Assembly (NCBI GenBank): GCA_038141705.1
Contig: JAYQIQ010000004.1
Coordinates: 372,001-436,000, forward strand
Length of the DNA stretch: 64,000 bases
Origin: Eutrophomonas brisbanensis
Lineage (GTDB): Bacteria; Pseudomonadota; Gammaproteobacteria; Burkholderiales; Eutrophovitaceae
Direction of reading: 5' to 3'
Shown: positions 8,832 through 17,520 of the stretch, piece by piece
How the letters are laid out: every line of letters begins with the position of its first letter
How positions within the stretch are numbered: the stretch's first letter is position 1
Notes under the pieces: model-generated
Told to the model about the DNA's origin: nothing
Database searches by the model: none
The model's input: the letters and a program-made list of their open reading frames with translations, nothing else
Program-made: the position numbers and the translations under genes

Positions 8832-9875
8832 TCATTTGGAATTTTTTTGAACGATATCTACGAATTTATTGGTATACGTTTTTTTGATATCAATCGAAGA
8901 TTGCGACAAATTATTAAATCGCGCTAAAGCTCTGAGCGCTGCTTCAGCAACACCAGCCTCGAACCTCCCATCGAGCGAAAAACTTAAGCGCTGACGATCC
9001 AGCGCCATGCTAAATAACTTAGGATCTCCCATGAGGTTCTTCTCGGGAAGCACTGCCATGATCTCCTCATTTGTCGAAGCGGATATCCACCTCAGGGACT
9101 TAACGATCGCGCGCGTCAGTCGCGTAACAGTTTCCGGATTCTTCTCAATCCACTTGGTTGTCGCGTAAAGACTCGCTGACGGAATTGCTGCTCCGTAAAC
9201 CTTTTGAGATCCAGCCGCAGTCATAGTCTCGACGACCTCTCGAGCTAGCCCATCGCGCTCCAGTATCGATACAACCGGCTCTATATTAGCTAAGGCATCA
9301 ATGTGTCCTGCAGAGATTGCGGCTATCGCACTTTGCCCAGTACCTACACCGATGATCGATACTTGATTCGTATTGAGATTGACGCTCGCTAAAAGCGCGT
9401 TCACAAACATATTTGTCGATGATCCAGGTGCAGTTACACCTATCTTCCAACCCTTCAGAACGCTTGGGCCACTCCACTCAGCTTCACGTTTTTTTGCGAC
9501 AACCAATGAGATTGCAGGGGTTCGTCCTTGCACGACGAACGCAGTCAAAAATTGACCTCGGGCTTGCATCATAATGGTGTGATCGAAACCACCAGACACC
9601 ACATCCGCGCTTCCGCCAATCATGGCCTGCAATGCTTTTGAACCTCCCGGAAAGTCAAGAATCGATACATCAAGCCCCTCCTCCTTAAAAAAACCTTTAC
9701 GCTCTGCAACGGTAAGCGGTAGGTAGTAAAGCGTTGCTTTGCCCCCCACCGCAATTGTCACCCTCGTACTCTCGGCTAGAGAAACACCTGGAATAAAAGG
9801 CATAGCACTCAAGAGCATTGCTAACCCAACGCAGTATTTACAAAAGATAGAAACAGACATCATTCTTATTTTCAT
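8832..9875 (-). CDS. ABC transporter substrate-binding protein, NMT1/SsuA/TauA type
   Basis: About 347 residues with a signal peptide (hydrophobic run VGLAMLLSAMPFIPGVSLAE). It then reads as a periplasmic binding protein of the nitrate/sulfonate/taurine/thiamine-precursor type: VTIAVGGKATLYYLPLTVAERKGFFKEEGLDV, DVVSGGFDHTI, and GVTAPGSSTNMFVNALL. The ligand cannot be read from sequence. No permease or ATPase gene lies beside it, so it is an orphan binding protein or pairs with a distant transporter. A GTG four codons upstream is in frame; GGGTGA before the ATG at 9875 favours that start. Confidence 0.85.
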   Translation of the reverse strand: MKIRMMSVSIFCKYCVGLAMLLSAMPFIPGVSLAESTRVTIAVGGKATLYYLPLTVAERKGFFKEEGLDVSILDFPGGSKALQAMIGGSADVVSGGFDHTIMMQARGQFLTAFVVQGRTPAISLVVAKKREAEWSGPSVLKGWKIGVTAPGSSTNMFVNALLASVNLNTNQVSIIGVGTGQSAIAAISAGHIDALANIEPVVSILERDGLAREVVETMTAAGSQKVYGAAIPSASLYATTKWIEKNPETVTRLTRAIVKSLRWISASTNEEIMAVLPEKNLMGDPKLFSMALDRQRLSFSLDGRFEAGVAEAALRALARFNNLSQSSIDIKKTYTNKFVDIVQKNSK

Positions 9876-9905
9876 ATTTTCACCCACAAAAAAGATGCTT
9901 TCCGA

Positions 9906-10580
9906 TCAACGCCTGCCCGACTGATTGGCGATGGATTCTTTCTGAGCATCTGTCAGATAGTTGCTATTGCAAAGAAATAAGTCAAGCAAACAGGCCTGAA
10001 AATTTTGCTTTAGCTGATGCGCTTGATAGATCTCTTGTTGCAAGGGATTTAGATCATGAAGATTACAGGGCAAGAGCGTTCCTACAGTGGCCAAACAACT
10101 CTTAAAATTTCGCTCATGATATTTCTCCCGCATCTCTAATTTCTCATTCGCAGAAAGTAAACTCGTCCTACATTCTTGAGATCCAGCCATACACAGTTCT
10201 CGATTGCGTTTGAATTGATTATCCTCTACGAGAATTCTCTGATCAGGAGATAAAAAATCGAATCGACAGTTAGTGGACCCACTCAAACACTGAGTAAGAT
10301 TTATCGTTGAAAGCGCCTCATCTACTCGCACCCGCTCTGCGTGGCTTAATCGGTCTTTGTTACAACTAGCGCCTCGCATGCAAGCATTTAGGTGATCAGT
10401 ATGTAATGCCTCAAGAACAATATTTTTTTCAGGCTCGCTCAATAAGTCATATTGGCACGCGGTATTCCCAGCGATGCAGAGCGATAAATTACTTTCGGTT
10501 TGCACATCAGGCGCTGCGGATACATTCCCCAGAAAAAACTGACAAAACCCAAAACATAATCCCCAGAGCCAAGGCGACAT
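9906..10580 (-). CDS. Secreted protein with six cysteine-pair repeats
   Basis: About 224 residues, family not recognised. The N-terminus (MSPWLWGLCFGFCQFFLGNVSAAP) reads as a signal peptide with an AxA-type cleavage site. The rest is six tandem units of about 30-35 residues. Each begins N-[LFR]-x-x-C, has a second Cys 6-11 residues on, then an L-[ST]-x-x-[EDQ] helix (for example NLSLCIAGNTACQYDLLSE and NLTQCLSGSTNCRFDFLSP). Twelve regularly placed cysteines suggest one disulfide hairpin per unit in the periplasm or outside. Units 5 and 6 are the most diverged. An upstream in-frame ATG overlaps the thioesterase gene; the start at 10580 sits at the signal peptide. Confidence 0.75.
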   Translation of the reverse strand: MSPWLWGLCFGFCQFFLGNVSAAPDVQTESNLSLCIAGNTACQYDLLSEPEKNIVLEALHTDHLNACMRGASCNKDRLSHAERVRVDEALSTINLTQCLSGSTNCRFDFLSPDQRILVEDNQFKRNRELCMAGSQECRTSLLSANEKLEMREKYHERNFKSCLATVGTLLPCNLHDLNPLQQEIYQAHQLKQNFQACLLDLFLCNSNYLTDAQKESIANQSGRR

Positions 10581-10593
10581 TGGTTGCCCCACA

Positions 10594-11001
10594 CTAGTTA
10601 ACGTATATCTCCAACGCACCCCGCAAATCATCAGGAATTGGTGCGGGTCTTTTACTATTCAGGTCAGTGAGGACAATAACGGTTTTCGCTCGCATCCTCT
10701 CATCTCCTTCGGGGCCAGTTATCACGTATGTTAGTGTTAGTGACGAACGCCCTATCTTTTCAATCGAAATATTGACATTGATCATCTCACCGTAGCGAGT
10801 TGGAGCTATAAAATCCGTCTCTAAACGTGCCATAGGCCACCCCAACTTCAAGTCATTTATGAAATGATGTTGCGGAAACCCAATATGAATTAAAAAATCC
10901 TCTTTCGCCTCGCTACAAATGTAGAAATACTGCGGATAAAAAACAATACCAAATGGATCGCAATTAGAAAACTGAACTAATTTTTTTACCGAATATTTCA
11001 C
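10594..11001 (-). CDS. Acyl-CoA thioesterase, 4-hydroxybenzoyl-CoA thioesterase/YbgC-like
   Basis: A 135-residue hot-dog-fold thioesterase. The motif FSNCDPFGIVFYPQYF carries the catalytic-type Asp15, followed by a long helix and strands with GWPMARLETDFIAPTRYGE. The family hydrolyses acyl- or aryl-CoA esters in the cytoplasm. It lies just upstream of the cysteine-repeat protein on the same strand and may share its transcript. There is no tol gene nearby, so it is not the Tol-Pal-linked YbgC by context. The substrate is unknown. Confidence 0.88.
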   Translation of the reverse strand: MKYSVKKLVQFSNCDPFGIVFYPQYFYICSEAKEDFLIHIGFPQHHFINDLKLGWPMARLETDFIAPTRYGEMINVNISIEKIGRSSLTLTYVITGPEGDERMRAKTVIVLTDLNSKRPAPIPDDLRGALEIYVN

Positions 11002-11103
11002 GAGACACCACCTCTGCTGGGTTTAGTTTCACCTGTACGAGGAACAGTGTACCAATTAAACCCGCTGGCCGAGCACCTCACCGAGAATCATAATCAGTTA
11101 AGC

Positions 11104-12081
11104 TTACAAAGCCCCGCCACCCCCAGAATCAGATCTCCCCTTCATTAAACTCCTCATCAAAACTGCAAGCTCGATGGCGCGATCCGCTTTTAGAACTAAA
11201 TTAGAACCAGAGCTCACGATAGAGGATAGGGTTGATAAAACTTCAAGACTATCAACGGTACTGCTCATGTGATTCGTAGATGATCTTTCATCAAAAAGAG
11301 CATTTCGTATTTTTCCCATCAATCGACTACCCCACATTCTCCGCACGGATTGGTCGATCCAACGATTTATTTCCTGAGCTGAAAAAACGTACCCCCTCCA
11401 ATCCTTCAGAGTCCGCCGCTCCTTCACCGCCATCTCAACCGCTCGCAAAAACTGGGAGGCAATGTTTTCTTCCCTAGAAGGAATCTTATGAGCAAGACTC
11501 GCCGTTAACTCACTTATACCCACCGGAAAAATCGACCCACCATCCTCCGATTGCCAAACAGCCACGAACCGGGCGCGTCCATTTCTCATGTCATTAATAA
11601 ATATCATTTTGAGGATAAATCTGCCTAGCAGGCCAAGATCGAGGTCATATGTCGCAGGAAAACTCAATGTCAATTTCATGACGGCGCCATAACTATTCAA
11701 CTCAAATTCTGTATCAATATCATCAGGGTCGAGTCTGATAATCGGCAATGTCTCGAGCACTAAATCTACAATGCGCTGGTGAGACAGTATTTTTTTTCCA
11801 CGTAAGACTTGAATTTCGGAACTTAGCGTACTGTTTTTTCGATCCGAGCTAGGGATCAATAAATCGCGATGTAATTTTTTAGAAATACGATTGTTATCAT
11901 CAATGTTCTCAGGAGGGACCGCTCTGCGCTCAAAATTAGGAATACGATCGATGAGACCGCTCAAATTTCCATCGAAACACTTACGTGTTCGATTGGACTT
12001 ATCAAATTGATCCCTTGCATGGACCACATGACCGAGTGAACTACTTGAGTCAGAAAAAGAAGAGAAAGAAAGTTGCTCCAT
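11104..12081 (-). CDS. Unrecognised 325-residue protein downstream of a WYL regulator
   Basis: I do not recognise a family. The first 90 residues are Ser- and charge-rich and probably disordered. Residues 95-215 look alpha/beta (LRGKKILSHQRIVDLVLETLP, then strand-rich LTLSFPATYDLDLGLLG and FVAVWQSEDGGSIFPVG). Residues 225-275 are helical with a WRGYVFSAQEINRWIDQ segment, and the tail is helical with a Gly-rich end. No signal peptide or membrane span is visible. The ATG at 12081 has a near-perfect AGGAGGT site five bases upstream, so an in-frame ATG 22 codons earlier is rejected. The leader folds so that this site is paired. Transcribed after the WYL regulator; possible accessory module. Confidence 0.7.
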   Translation of the reverse strand: MEQLSFSSFSDSSSSLGHVVHARDQFDKSNRTRKCFDGNLSGLIDRIPNFERRAVPPENIDDNNRISKKLHRDLLIPSSDRKNSTLSSEIQVLRGKKILSHQRIVDLVLETLPIIRLDPDDIDTEFELNSYGAVMKLTLSFPATYDLDLGLLGRFILKMIFINDMRNGRARFVAVWQSEDGGSIFPVGISELTASLAHKIPSREENIASQFLRAVEMAVKERRTLKDWRGYVFSAQEINRWIDQSVRRMWGSRLMGKIRNALFDERSSTNHMSSTVDSLEVLSTLSSIVSSGSNLVLKADRAIELAVLMRSLMKGRSDSGGGGAL

Positions 12082-12082
12082 G

Positions 12083-12145
12083 ACTACCTCCTGTATCGAT
12101 TTGTTGGAGGTAGTATGCAATTGGTACTGGCTCATAGGATGAGCC
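12083..12145 (-). promoter_or_regulatory. Two-hairpin leader that can mask the ribosome site
   Basis: On the minus strand the leader holds GGCTCAT-(3)-ATGAGCC (12129-12145). Then ACTACCTCC (12106-12114) pairs perfectly with GGAGGTAGT (12083-12091), which contains the Shine-Dalgarno box one base before the ATG region. A 9-bp stem with a 14-base loop would hide the ribosome site. Translational control, or an operator read as DNA by the neighbouring WYL regulator, are both possible. The pairing is seen directly; the function is inference. Confidence 0.5.
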
Positions 12146-12186
12146 ACCGAGGAACATATCTAAACTTTTTTATATAATCAAATCAA

Positions 12187-13157
12187 TTACTTGGTATAAA
12201 TATTCATATTTTTACTCAGCTCATTTGATACTCGAGCCCTCAATTCTGGCGGGGAAAGCACCTCCACATCCGCTCCATACTTCAGTATATCCATAAGTAG
12301 TTCTGGCTCCTGCGTATACGGTACTTTTAAGACAAAAGCCCCATCATCTTCGTAGTAACTCTCTTGATTTGGGTGCCACTGTTCCTGAGATACCCACATG
12401 GCTCTTTTTTGATTAAATTTAAGGGTAGCCCACTTGAGATCCTTTCCCGAAAATATTCCGTATCCAGCTCCCAAAACCTCATCGAGTTCATCTTTTGTAC
12501 GATCGACTGCAATCTTTTCTAGCAAAGTCACTTTACGAACTGCGTCAAGGGCGAAGCTACGTACCCCCTCGACCATATGACACCAGGCATCTACGTACCA
12601 GTTATCGCGATAGTAAACCAACCGCTGCGGAGAAATCTCACGTTGAGTTTCTTCATTACGTGATCGCACAAAATAACTAATATCCAACCGGCTGCGGCTC
12701 ATGACTGCTAACGCGACCGATTCAAAACAGTGGATTCGATGGCTTCTGGAACCCATATTCAAAATCTTAATACGCTCTCGAATAGATTGCGCCGAATAAT
12801 CACCGAGCTCAATTAAAGTCTCGAGTTTTTCTTTGAGAGGCTGTAAACGACTTCCTAATAAGCCCGGTTGCATTTGCGCAAGTAGGCTCTCCATAGAGAG
12901 AAGCGCCAAAATCTCAGATTGGTTGAACCAGATTCCAGGCAACTCGTAGGGTATCGTCTGCGAGGAGGTAGTGAGGGTGTAGCCCCTAAGTCTCTGTCGT
13001 ACTCAATCGGAGCATTCAGTCGATCTCTGAGGTACTCTAGATCACGCTTGAAAGTCGCTCTAGAGACCGAAAGTTCATCTAGGAATGTCTCCAGTGAGAC
13101 AACTCGATTATGACGAAGCAATCGATCAATTTTATAAAAACGCTCGGTCCGATCCAT
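12187..13157 (-). CDS. WYL-domain transcriptional regulator (one frameshift)
   Basis: A YafY/PafBC-type regulator of about 323 residues. The N-terminal winged helix (MDRTERFYKIDRLLRHN through VSRATFKRDLEYLRDRL) is followed by a WYL domain. The WYL core reads SRLDISYFVRSRN, then VYYRDNWYVDAWCHMVEGVR with SFALDAVRKV after it. WYL regulators bind ligands or single-stranded nucleic acid and often govern defence or stress genes. The frame breaks at the C4 run 12983-12986. Adding one base gives a continuous DLGGYTLTTSSQTIPYELPGIWF join, so a lost base is likely. The unrecognised gene follows about 105 bases downstream on the same strand and is its obvious candidate target. Confidence 0.88.
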
Positions 13158-13175
13158 TGGTATCTCTATAGGACT

Positions 13176-15277
13176 TTATCGATCAAATAATTCCATGACC
13201 TCTTTGACCGAGAGAATCTCCGTAAGTATCACAGGTGTCGTTACGCCGGCAGGATAAAAAACGTAAAGGGGTATTCCCGTTCTGCCGTAGCGCTGCAACT
13301 CCTTCGCGATGTCAGGATCTCGCGACGTCCAGTCGGCCTTTAGCAAGACCACCTCATGCTCAAGAAAAGTCTGCTCAACAATATCTCTACCGAGCACGAC
13401 CCTTTCATTCACTTGACAGGTAATACACCAAGCAGCGGTGAAATCGATAAACACCGGCTTTCCAGATCGTAGCGCCTCCCTCTCATCCTCAACTGACCAC
13501 TTATTCCACAACGAGAACTCTTCATCTACAGCGGAATCTTTTTGAGTTATTCCGTACGTAAAAACGGCAGACGACACGCAAATCAATACAAAAATAACAA
13601 CCAGAAATTGCCAACCTCGGGAATTTTTGTGTGAGGAAAATTGTATTTTTCCAAAAAACCAGAGCGCAAACCCAAGCGTGGCAAGACTTGTCAGTAACCC
13701 AAGCACTGCATCGACATTGGTTTGTTTGCCAAAAACCCAGACAAGCCAAAGCACAGTCAAAAATAGAGGCACACTCAAAACATGTTTAAAACTCAACATC
13801 CAAGCGCCAGGCTTAGGAAAAACTCGAGCAATCTGAGGCGTCGATGCAATTAACACATAAGGAAATGCCATTCCAGCTGCGAGGGATGTAAACACTAAAG
13901 CCGATACCCAACTTGACTGGGTTAGCGAAAAACCCATAGCAGCACCCATGAAGGGGGCCGTACAAGGCGTAGCAACAATGACAGCTAAGACTCCACTTAG
14001 AAAACTTGAGACAGCGGTATTTGAATTACGATATCCGCTACCGATTGATTGAAGCCTCATCCCTATCTCGAAGAGTCCAGCCATATTCAGAGAGATCACA
14101 AAAAACAGAATTGCCAAAATAAATACAAAAGTCGGCGACTGTAATTGGAATCCCCAACCAACCTGATGACCAAGTGTTTGCAAGATGATCAACGCAGCTC
14201 CGAGCACCCAGAACGCGACAAATACCCCTAGCGCAAATAGCAACGAATCCAATTGTCTACGCCCAGTAACCTCGCTATGGCTCGACATCATGGAGGTGAC
14301 CTTCAAAGCAAGAATGGGAAAAACGCAAGGCATAGCATTCAATATGATTCCGCCAAGAAATCCCATCAATACAACGGCAAGCAATCCAAGCTCAATCGAA
14401 TTATTAGCAGGAAGACTATCGGGGAACGCTAAGTGATCGACAACAACCGGCTGCAAAGAAATATCGTAAGCCTTAGCTAACGCGAGGTCATTTCCATCTA
14501 TGACGAGAGTACCAGAAAACAATTTTTTGCCTTCGTAGAAGTCCGACAAAATTCCACTCAAGACCGCGCCATCGGGACTAGCACTCAATACTTGCGATAC
14601 TCCGGCATTGATCAAGTCCGCCTCTTCTGGGAAAAATTCTGCCCGACTGATACCCGACTGATTACCAAGCGTCAACGCCCAACGCCCGCCGCTATCAATT
14701 TGCGATACAAATTTTTGAGATGCACTCTCGAGGGAACTTTGTCGAATTCTCCTGCTATCACCCCAAACCAGCCAGATTGGATTGCCCCCTCACCAATTTT
14801 CAAAGAGATTGATAACGATGCATTTCCTGGAATACAAATATCCTTACAAACTAACCAAGATGCGTCTGCAAGAATCGTGAAAGCCCCATACTGATCCGTT
14901 ATAACTTTCGCAGGAATGGGTAAAACCACCTCACCTTCATACCCATAATTGACAAGGTCACCCAATTTGAAACGGTGGGGGTATGGCCATTGAATTCCTC
15001 CAACCTCAAAGGCACTAGGTAGAACAAAACTAATATCCGTAGCAAGTCCTGCATCGCCAGGATTTTTCCAGTAGGTGTGCCATCCATCTTCGGCACTAAG
15101 CCGTAGCCCCAGATTAAATTCCTGACCTGGGGTAAGAACGAGGTGATCTGCAATGAGCTCAACTTCGATGTGGTCCTTCTGGACAATCTTCGCAAGAGCC
15201 GTATTAGTCAGACATATTGAAAGGGTCGCTACTGCGACTAACCAAGCTTTATAAAAAGCTAACCTAGGTAAATTCAT
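13176..15277 (-). CDS. dsbD: DsbD/ScsB-type thiol:disulfide interchange protein (one frameshift)
   Basis: A membrane electron carrier of about 700 residues that moves reducing power from cytoplasmic thioredoxin to the periplasm. Order: signal peptide; a periplasmic N-domain of the ScsB type (GWHTYWKNPGDAG, WLVCKDICIPG); a CcdA-like membrane domain with its two redox cysteines in NAMPCVFPILALKV and VATPCTAPFMGAAMG; and a C-terminal thioredoxin domain with the AAWCITCQVNE active site. Likely clients are cytochrome c maturation, DsbC or copper-stress proteins. The frame breaks at the G3 run 14732-14734; one extra base restores KVPLESASQKFVSQIDSGG. The gene starts near its signal peptide and is not visibly in an operon. 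Confidence 0.9.
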
Positions 15278-15368
15278 AAACCCAAGTATATTAGGAAACC
15301 ATTCTCCTTGGATAAAGATGGCTTGCTAGCACGTCGTCTAGTTAGGGGTTATTACTAACCCAACCACC

Positions 15369-15764
15369 CTACTCTGGCACGCGGGTGGATTGCCAGGAGA
15401 CAAACTCTAGTTTACCACCTCGCTTGACCCAAACGGAGTGAAAGAGCATATCGAGATTCCTTCTAGCACCTCGCGATATCACCTGATAGTTTGCCCGTCC
15501 TGTGATAATTCCCGTGTTACCAAAAATTCGTACTTTTGTATTCGCTCGCTCCATGTCCTCGTAAACCAATTTTTCAGATTCTAAGGAAGCGATGAACGAT
15601 GCTTTTGTATCAATGACTGTACTCGAATGGAAATATATAAGATCCTTGGCGAGAAGCTCCTCTAGCGCATCGAGATCGCAATTCAATTGAGCCTCATAAC
15701 GCTCATCCTCTGCATTTAAAACTTCTGAAGCCACCAAACTATCAACGCCTTTGTCTTTAGACAT
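15369..15764 (-). CDS. SnoaL/DUF4440-like NTF2-fold protein
   Basis: About 131 residues of the NTF2-like fold: an N-terminal helix pair (LNAEDERYEAQLNCDLDALEELLAKDLIYFHSS) and a curved sheet ending with FVSWQSTRVPE. Members act as small enzymes (isomerases, cyclases) or ligand-binding proteins; no catalytic assignment is possible. An in-frame ATG 19 codons upstream is less likely, because GGAG stands eight bases before the ATG at 15764. It is divergent from the CoA-transferase pair, with about 170 bases between them that could hold both promoters. Confidence 0.78.
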   Translation of the reverse strand: MSKDKGVDSLVASEVLNAEDERYEAQLNCDLDALEELLAKDLIYFHSSTVIDTKASFIASLESEKLVYEDMERANTKVRIFGNTGIITGRANYQVISRGARRNLDMLFHSVWVKRGGKLEFVSWQSTRVPE

Positions 15765-15936
15765 AACACAATCTCCAAAATGCGAGACGCAACAAATAGT
15801 AGTTTTTTCGCCAGCTAACAATGAAGTGGCGACTAGAAATGATCAATTTTGGATTTAACTCTCGATCCAAGTAACTTGTCAATCAAAAATTAACTCTGAT
15901 GTAATATCTGGCTTAACTAGATAATTTGATCGACCT

Positions 15937-16749
15937 ATGAAGTCAAATCCGATTTTCGTAAGCCTCGCTGATTTAGCGCAATTGATATCTGACGGAGACA
16001 AGATCGCCATCCCAAAAGATACGTCTGGCGTAGCGATGTCTGCCACAAAAGAACTCGTCAAAAGACGCCCAAAAAACCTTCACCTAGTGTGCGTGCCAAT
16101 CGGCGGTATTCAGGCGGATATACTTATTGGAGCCGGTCTCGTCAGCACAGTGGAATCTTCCGCGATAACTCTCGGAGAATACGGCATTGGTCCACGTTTC
16201 TCGCAGTTATTAAAAAATAACGAAATAAAGATGCTGGATTCAACGTGTCCGGCAATTTATGCAGGTCTACAAGCGTCGGAAAAAGGAATCCCGTTCATCC
16301 CATTGAGAGGCATTATTGGATCGGACCTTCTCGAGAACCGCTCCGATTGGAAAGTGGGGGAAAAATCCGTTCTCCGAGGATGACCCGATAGTTTTTTAAA
16401 AGCCATCAGACCGGATGTTTGTTTATTTCACGCCCACTCTGCTGATAAATATGGGAATGTCTTCGTTGGAAGAAATCGAGACCTCATTACGCTAGCACAC
16501 GCTTCGGCTCGCACTTTAATCACCGTTGAAAAAATTATTGATGATGACTTCCTTAGCGATAACTTAAGAGCAGGCGCAACATTGCCCGCGATTTATACTA
16601 GCGCGATATCGGTTGCCGAGCGAGGAGCAGAACCACTGGCGTTTGGCGAAGATTATCCAGAAGACCAAGAATTTCTGACGAAGTACTCAATTGCTGCGAA
16701 AACGCAATCGGGTTTTGAAAAATTTATTTCAAGCTGGTTATCAGCGTGA
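15937..16749 (+). CDS. CoA-transferase alpha subunit, glutaconate-CoA-transferase-like (one frameshift)
   Basis: About 270 residues of a family I CoA-transferase first subunit, which moves CoA between acyl groups. Visible are GDKIAIPKDTSGVAMSATKELVKR, HLVCVPIGGIQADILIGAG, then after the shift FLKAIRPDVCLFHAHSADKYGNVFV and a conserved C-terminal half. The frame breaks within adjoining G5-A5 runs (16356-16365); one base less restores ENPFSEDDPIVFLKAIRPD. The stop TGA overlaps the GTG start of the beta subunit (GTGA), a sign of translational coupling. The natural acyl donor and acceptor are unknown. Confidence 0.85.
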
Positions 16750-17498
16750 ATCAAGCTCTGAGCTCGAAGTCCAGGATTGAGCTTTTAATCGCAAGCATCG
16801 CACGATCACTAGAGGGTTGTCAGCATGTGGCAGTTGGCGCTTCGTCCCCAATTCCAGGAGCAGGAGCGTTACTCGCAAAACATTTATCGAAAAACACAAT
16901 GCACGTTTCGATCCTCGGATCAGAGCGTCACAATTTTTTTACGGACGGCGGTGTCGAGCTCTTTGATTTGGCTGCCCAGGGAAGAATAGATGCGTTCTTT
17001 TTAGGGGGCGGACAAATTGACGGCGCAGGAAATATTAACTTAGTCGGCACAGGCGACACGTACCCGCAACATACCGTGAGGTGGCCCGGTTCATTTGGCT
17101 CCGCCTACATGTATTACCTAGTACCAAGAGTCATCCTATTCCGAGAGGAGCATTCGCGGCGAGTTTTTGTCCCGAAGGTTGATTTCATTAGTAGCCCTGG
17201 GTCAAGCGGTCACAATATCTATCGCCGAGGTGGCCCGATTTCACTACTCACGAATCTATGTATTTTTAGCTTCAATAAAGATACGAGTAAATTTCGATTG
17301 GAAAGTCTGCACCCTGGCGTTGGCCTCGAGGAGGTGCTGGATAACACGGGATTTAGCTTTACTCATCCAAAAAAAATACCCGTAACGGAGCTTCCCAGCC
17401 ACGAGATGATGAATACGATCCAAAGTTTGATTCAAGATCAACTATCTGAGATTTATCCAATTTTTGCAAAGAGGATGGCAGCATTCCAAGAGAGTTAA
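16746..17498 (+). CDS. CoA-transferase beta subunit, glutaconate-CoA-transferase-like
   Basis: The 250-residue second subunit. It contains GASSPIPGAGALLAKHL near the start, a FFLGGGQIDGAGNINLVG loop, and the C-terminal HPGVGLEEVLDNTGFSF signature of the beta subunit. In this family the beta subunit carries the catalytic Glu; I could not assign it without alignment, and the region where SENG-like motifs occur is not obvious. It starts at a GTG overlapping the alpha-subunit stop. Forms a heterodimer or higher complex with its partner in the cytoplasm. Confidence 0.85.
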   Translation: MNQALSSKSRIELLIASIARSLEGCQHVAVGASSPIPGAGALLAKHLSKNTMHVSILGSERHNFFTDGGVELFDLAAQGRIDAFFLGGGQIDGAGNINLVGTGDTYPQHTVRWPGSFGSAYMYYLVPRVILFREEHSRRVFVPKVDFISSPGSSGHNIYRRGGPISLLTNLCIFSFNKDTSKFRLESLHPGVGLEEVLDNTGFSFTHPKKIPVTELPSHEMMNTIQSLIQDQLSEIYPIFAKRMAAFQES

Positions 17499-17520
17499 TG
17501 TGTAAGCGAACAGGCAGATT

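Noticed and set aside
11104..12081. The unrecognised protein as a DUF932-type phage/plasmid protein
   Set aside because: A short segment (WQSEDGGSIFPVG) faintly recalls that family, but the order and other motifs do not match well enough to claim it. No phage or plasmid genes are near.
12964..12972. Third GGAGGTAGT copy inside the WYL gene as a second operator
   Set aside because: It lies in coding sequence without an inverted partner nearby. One 9-base match could be chance, so it is noted but not listed as a site.
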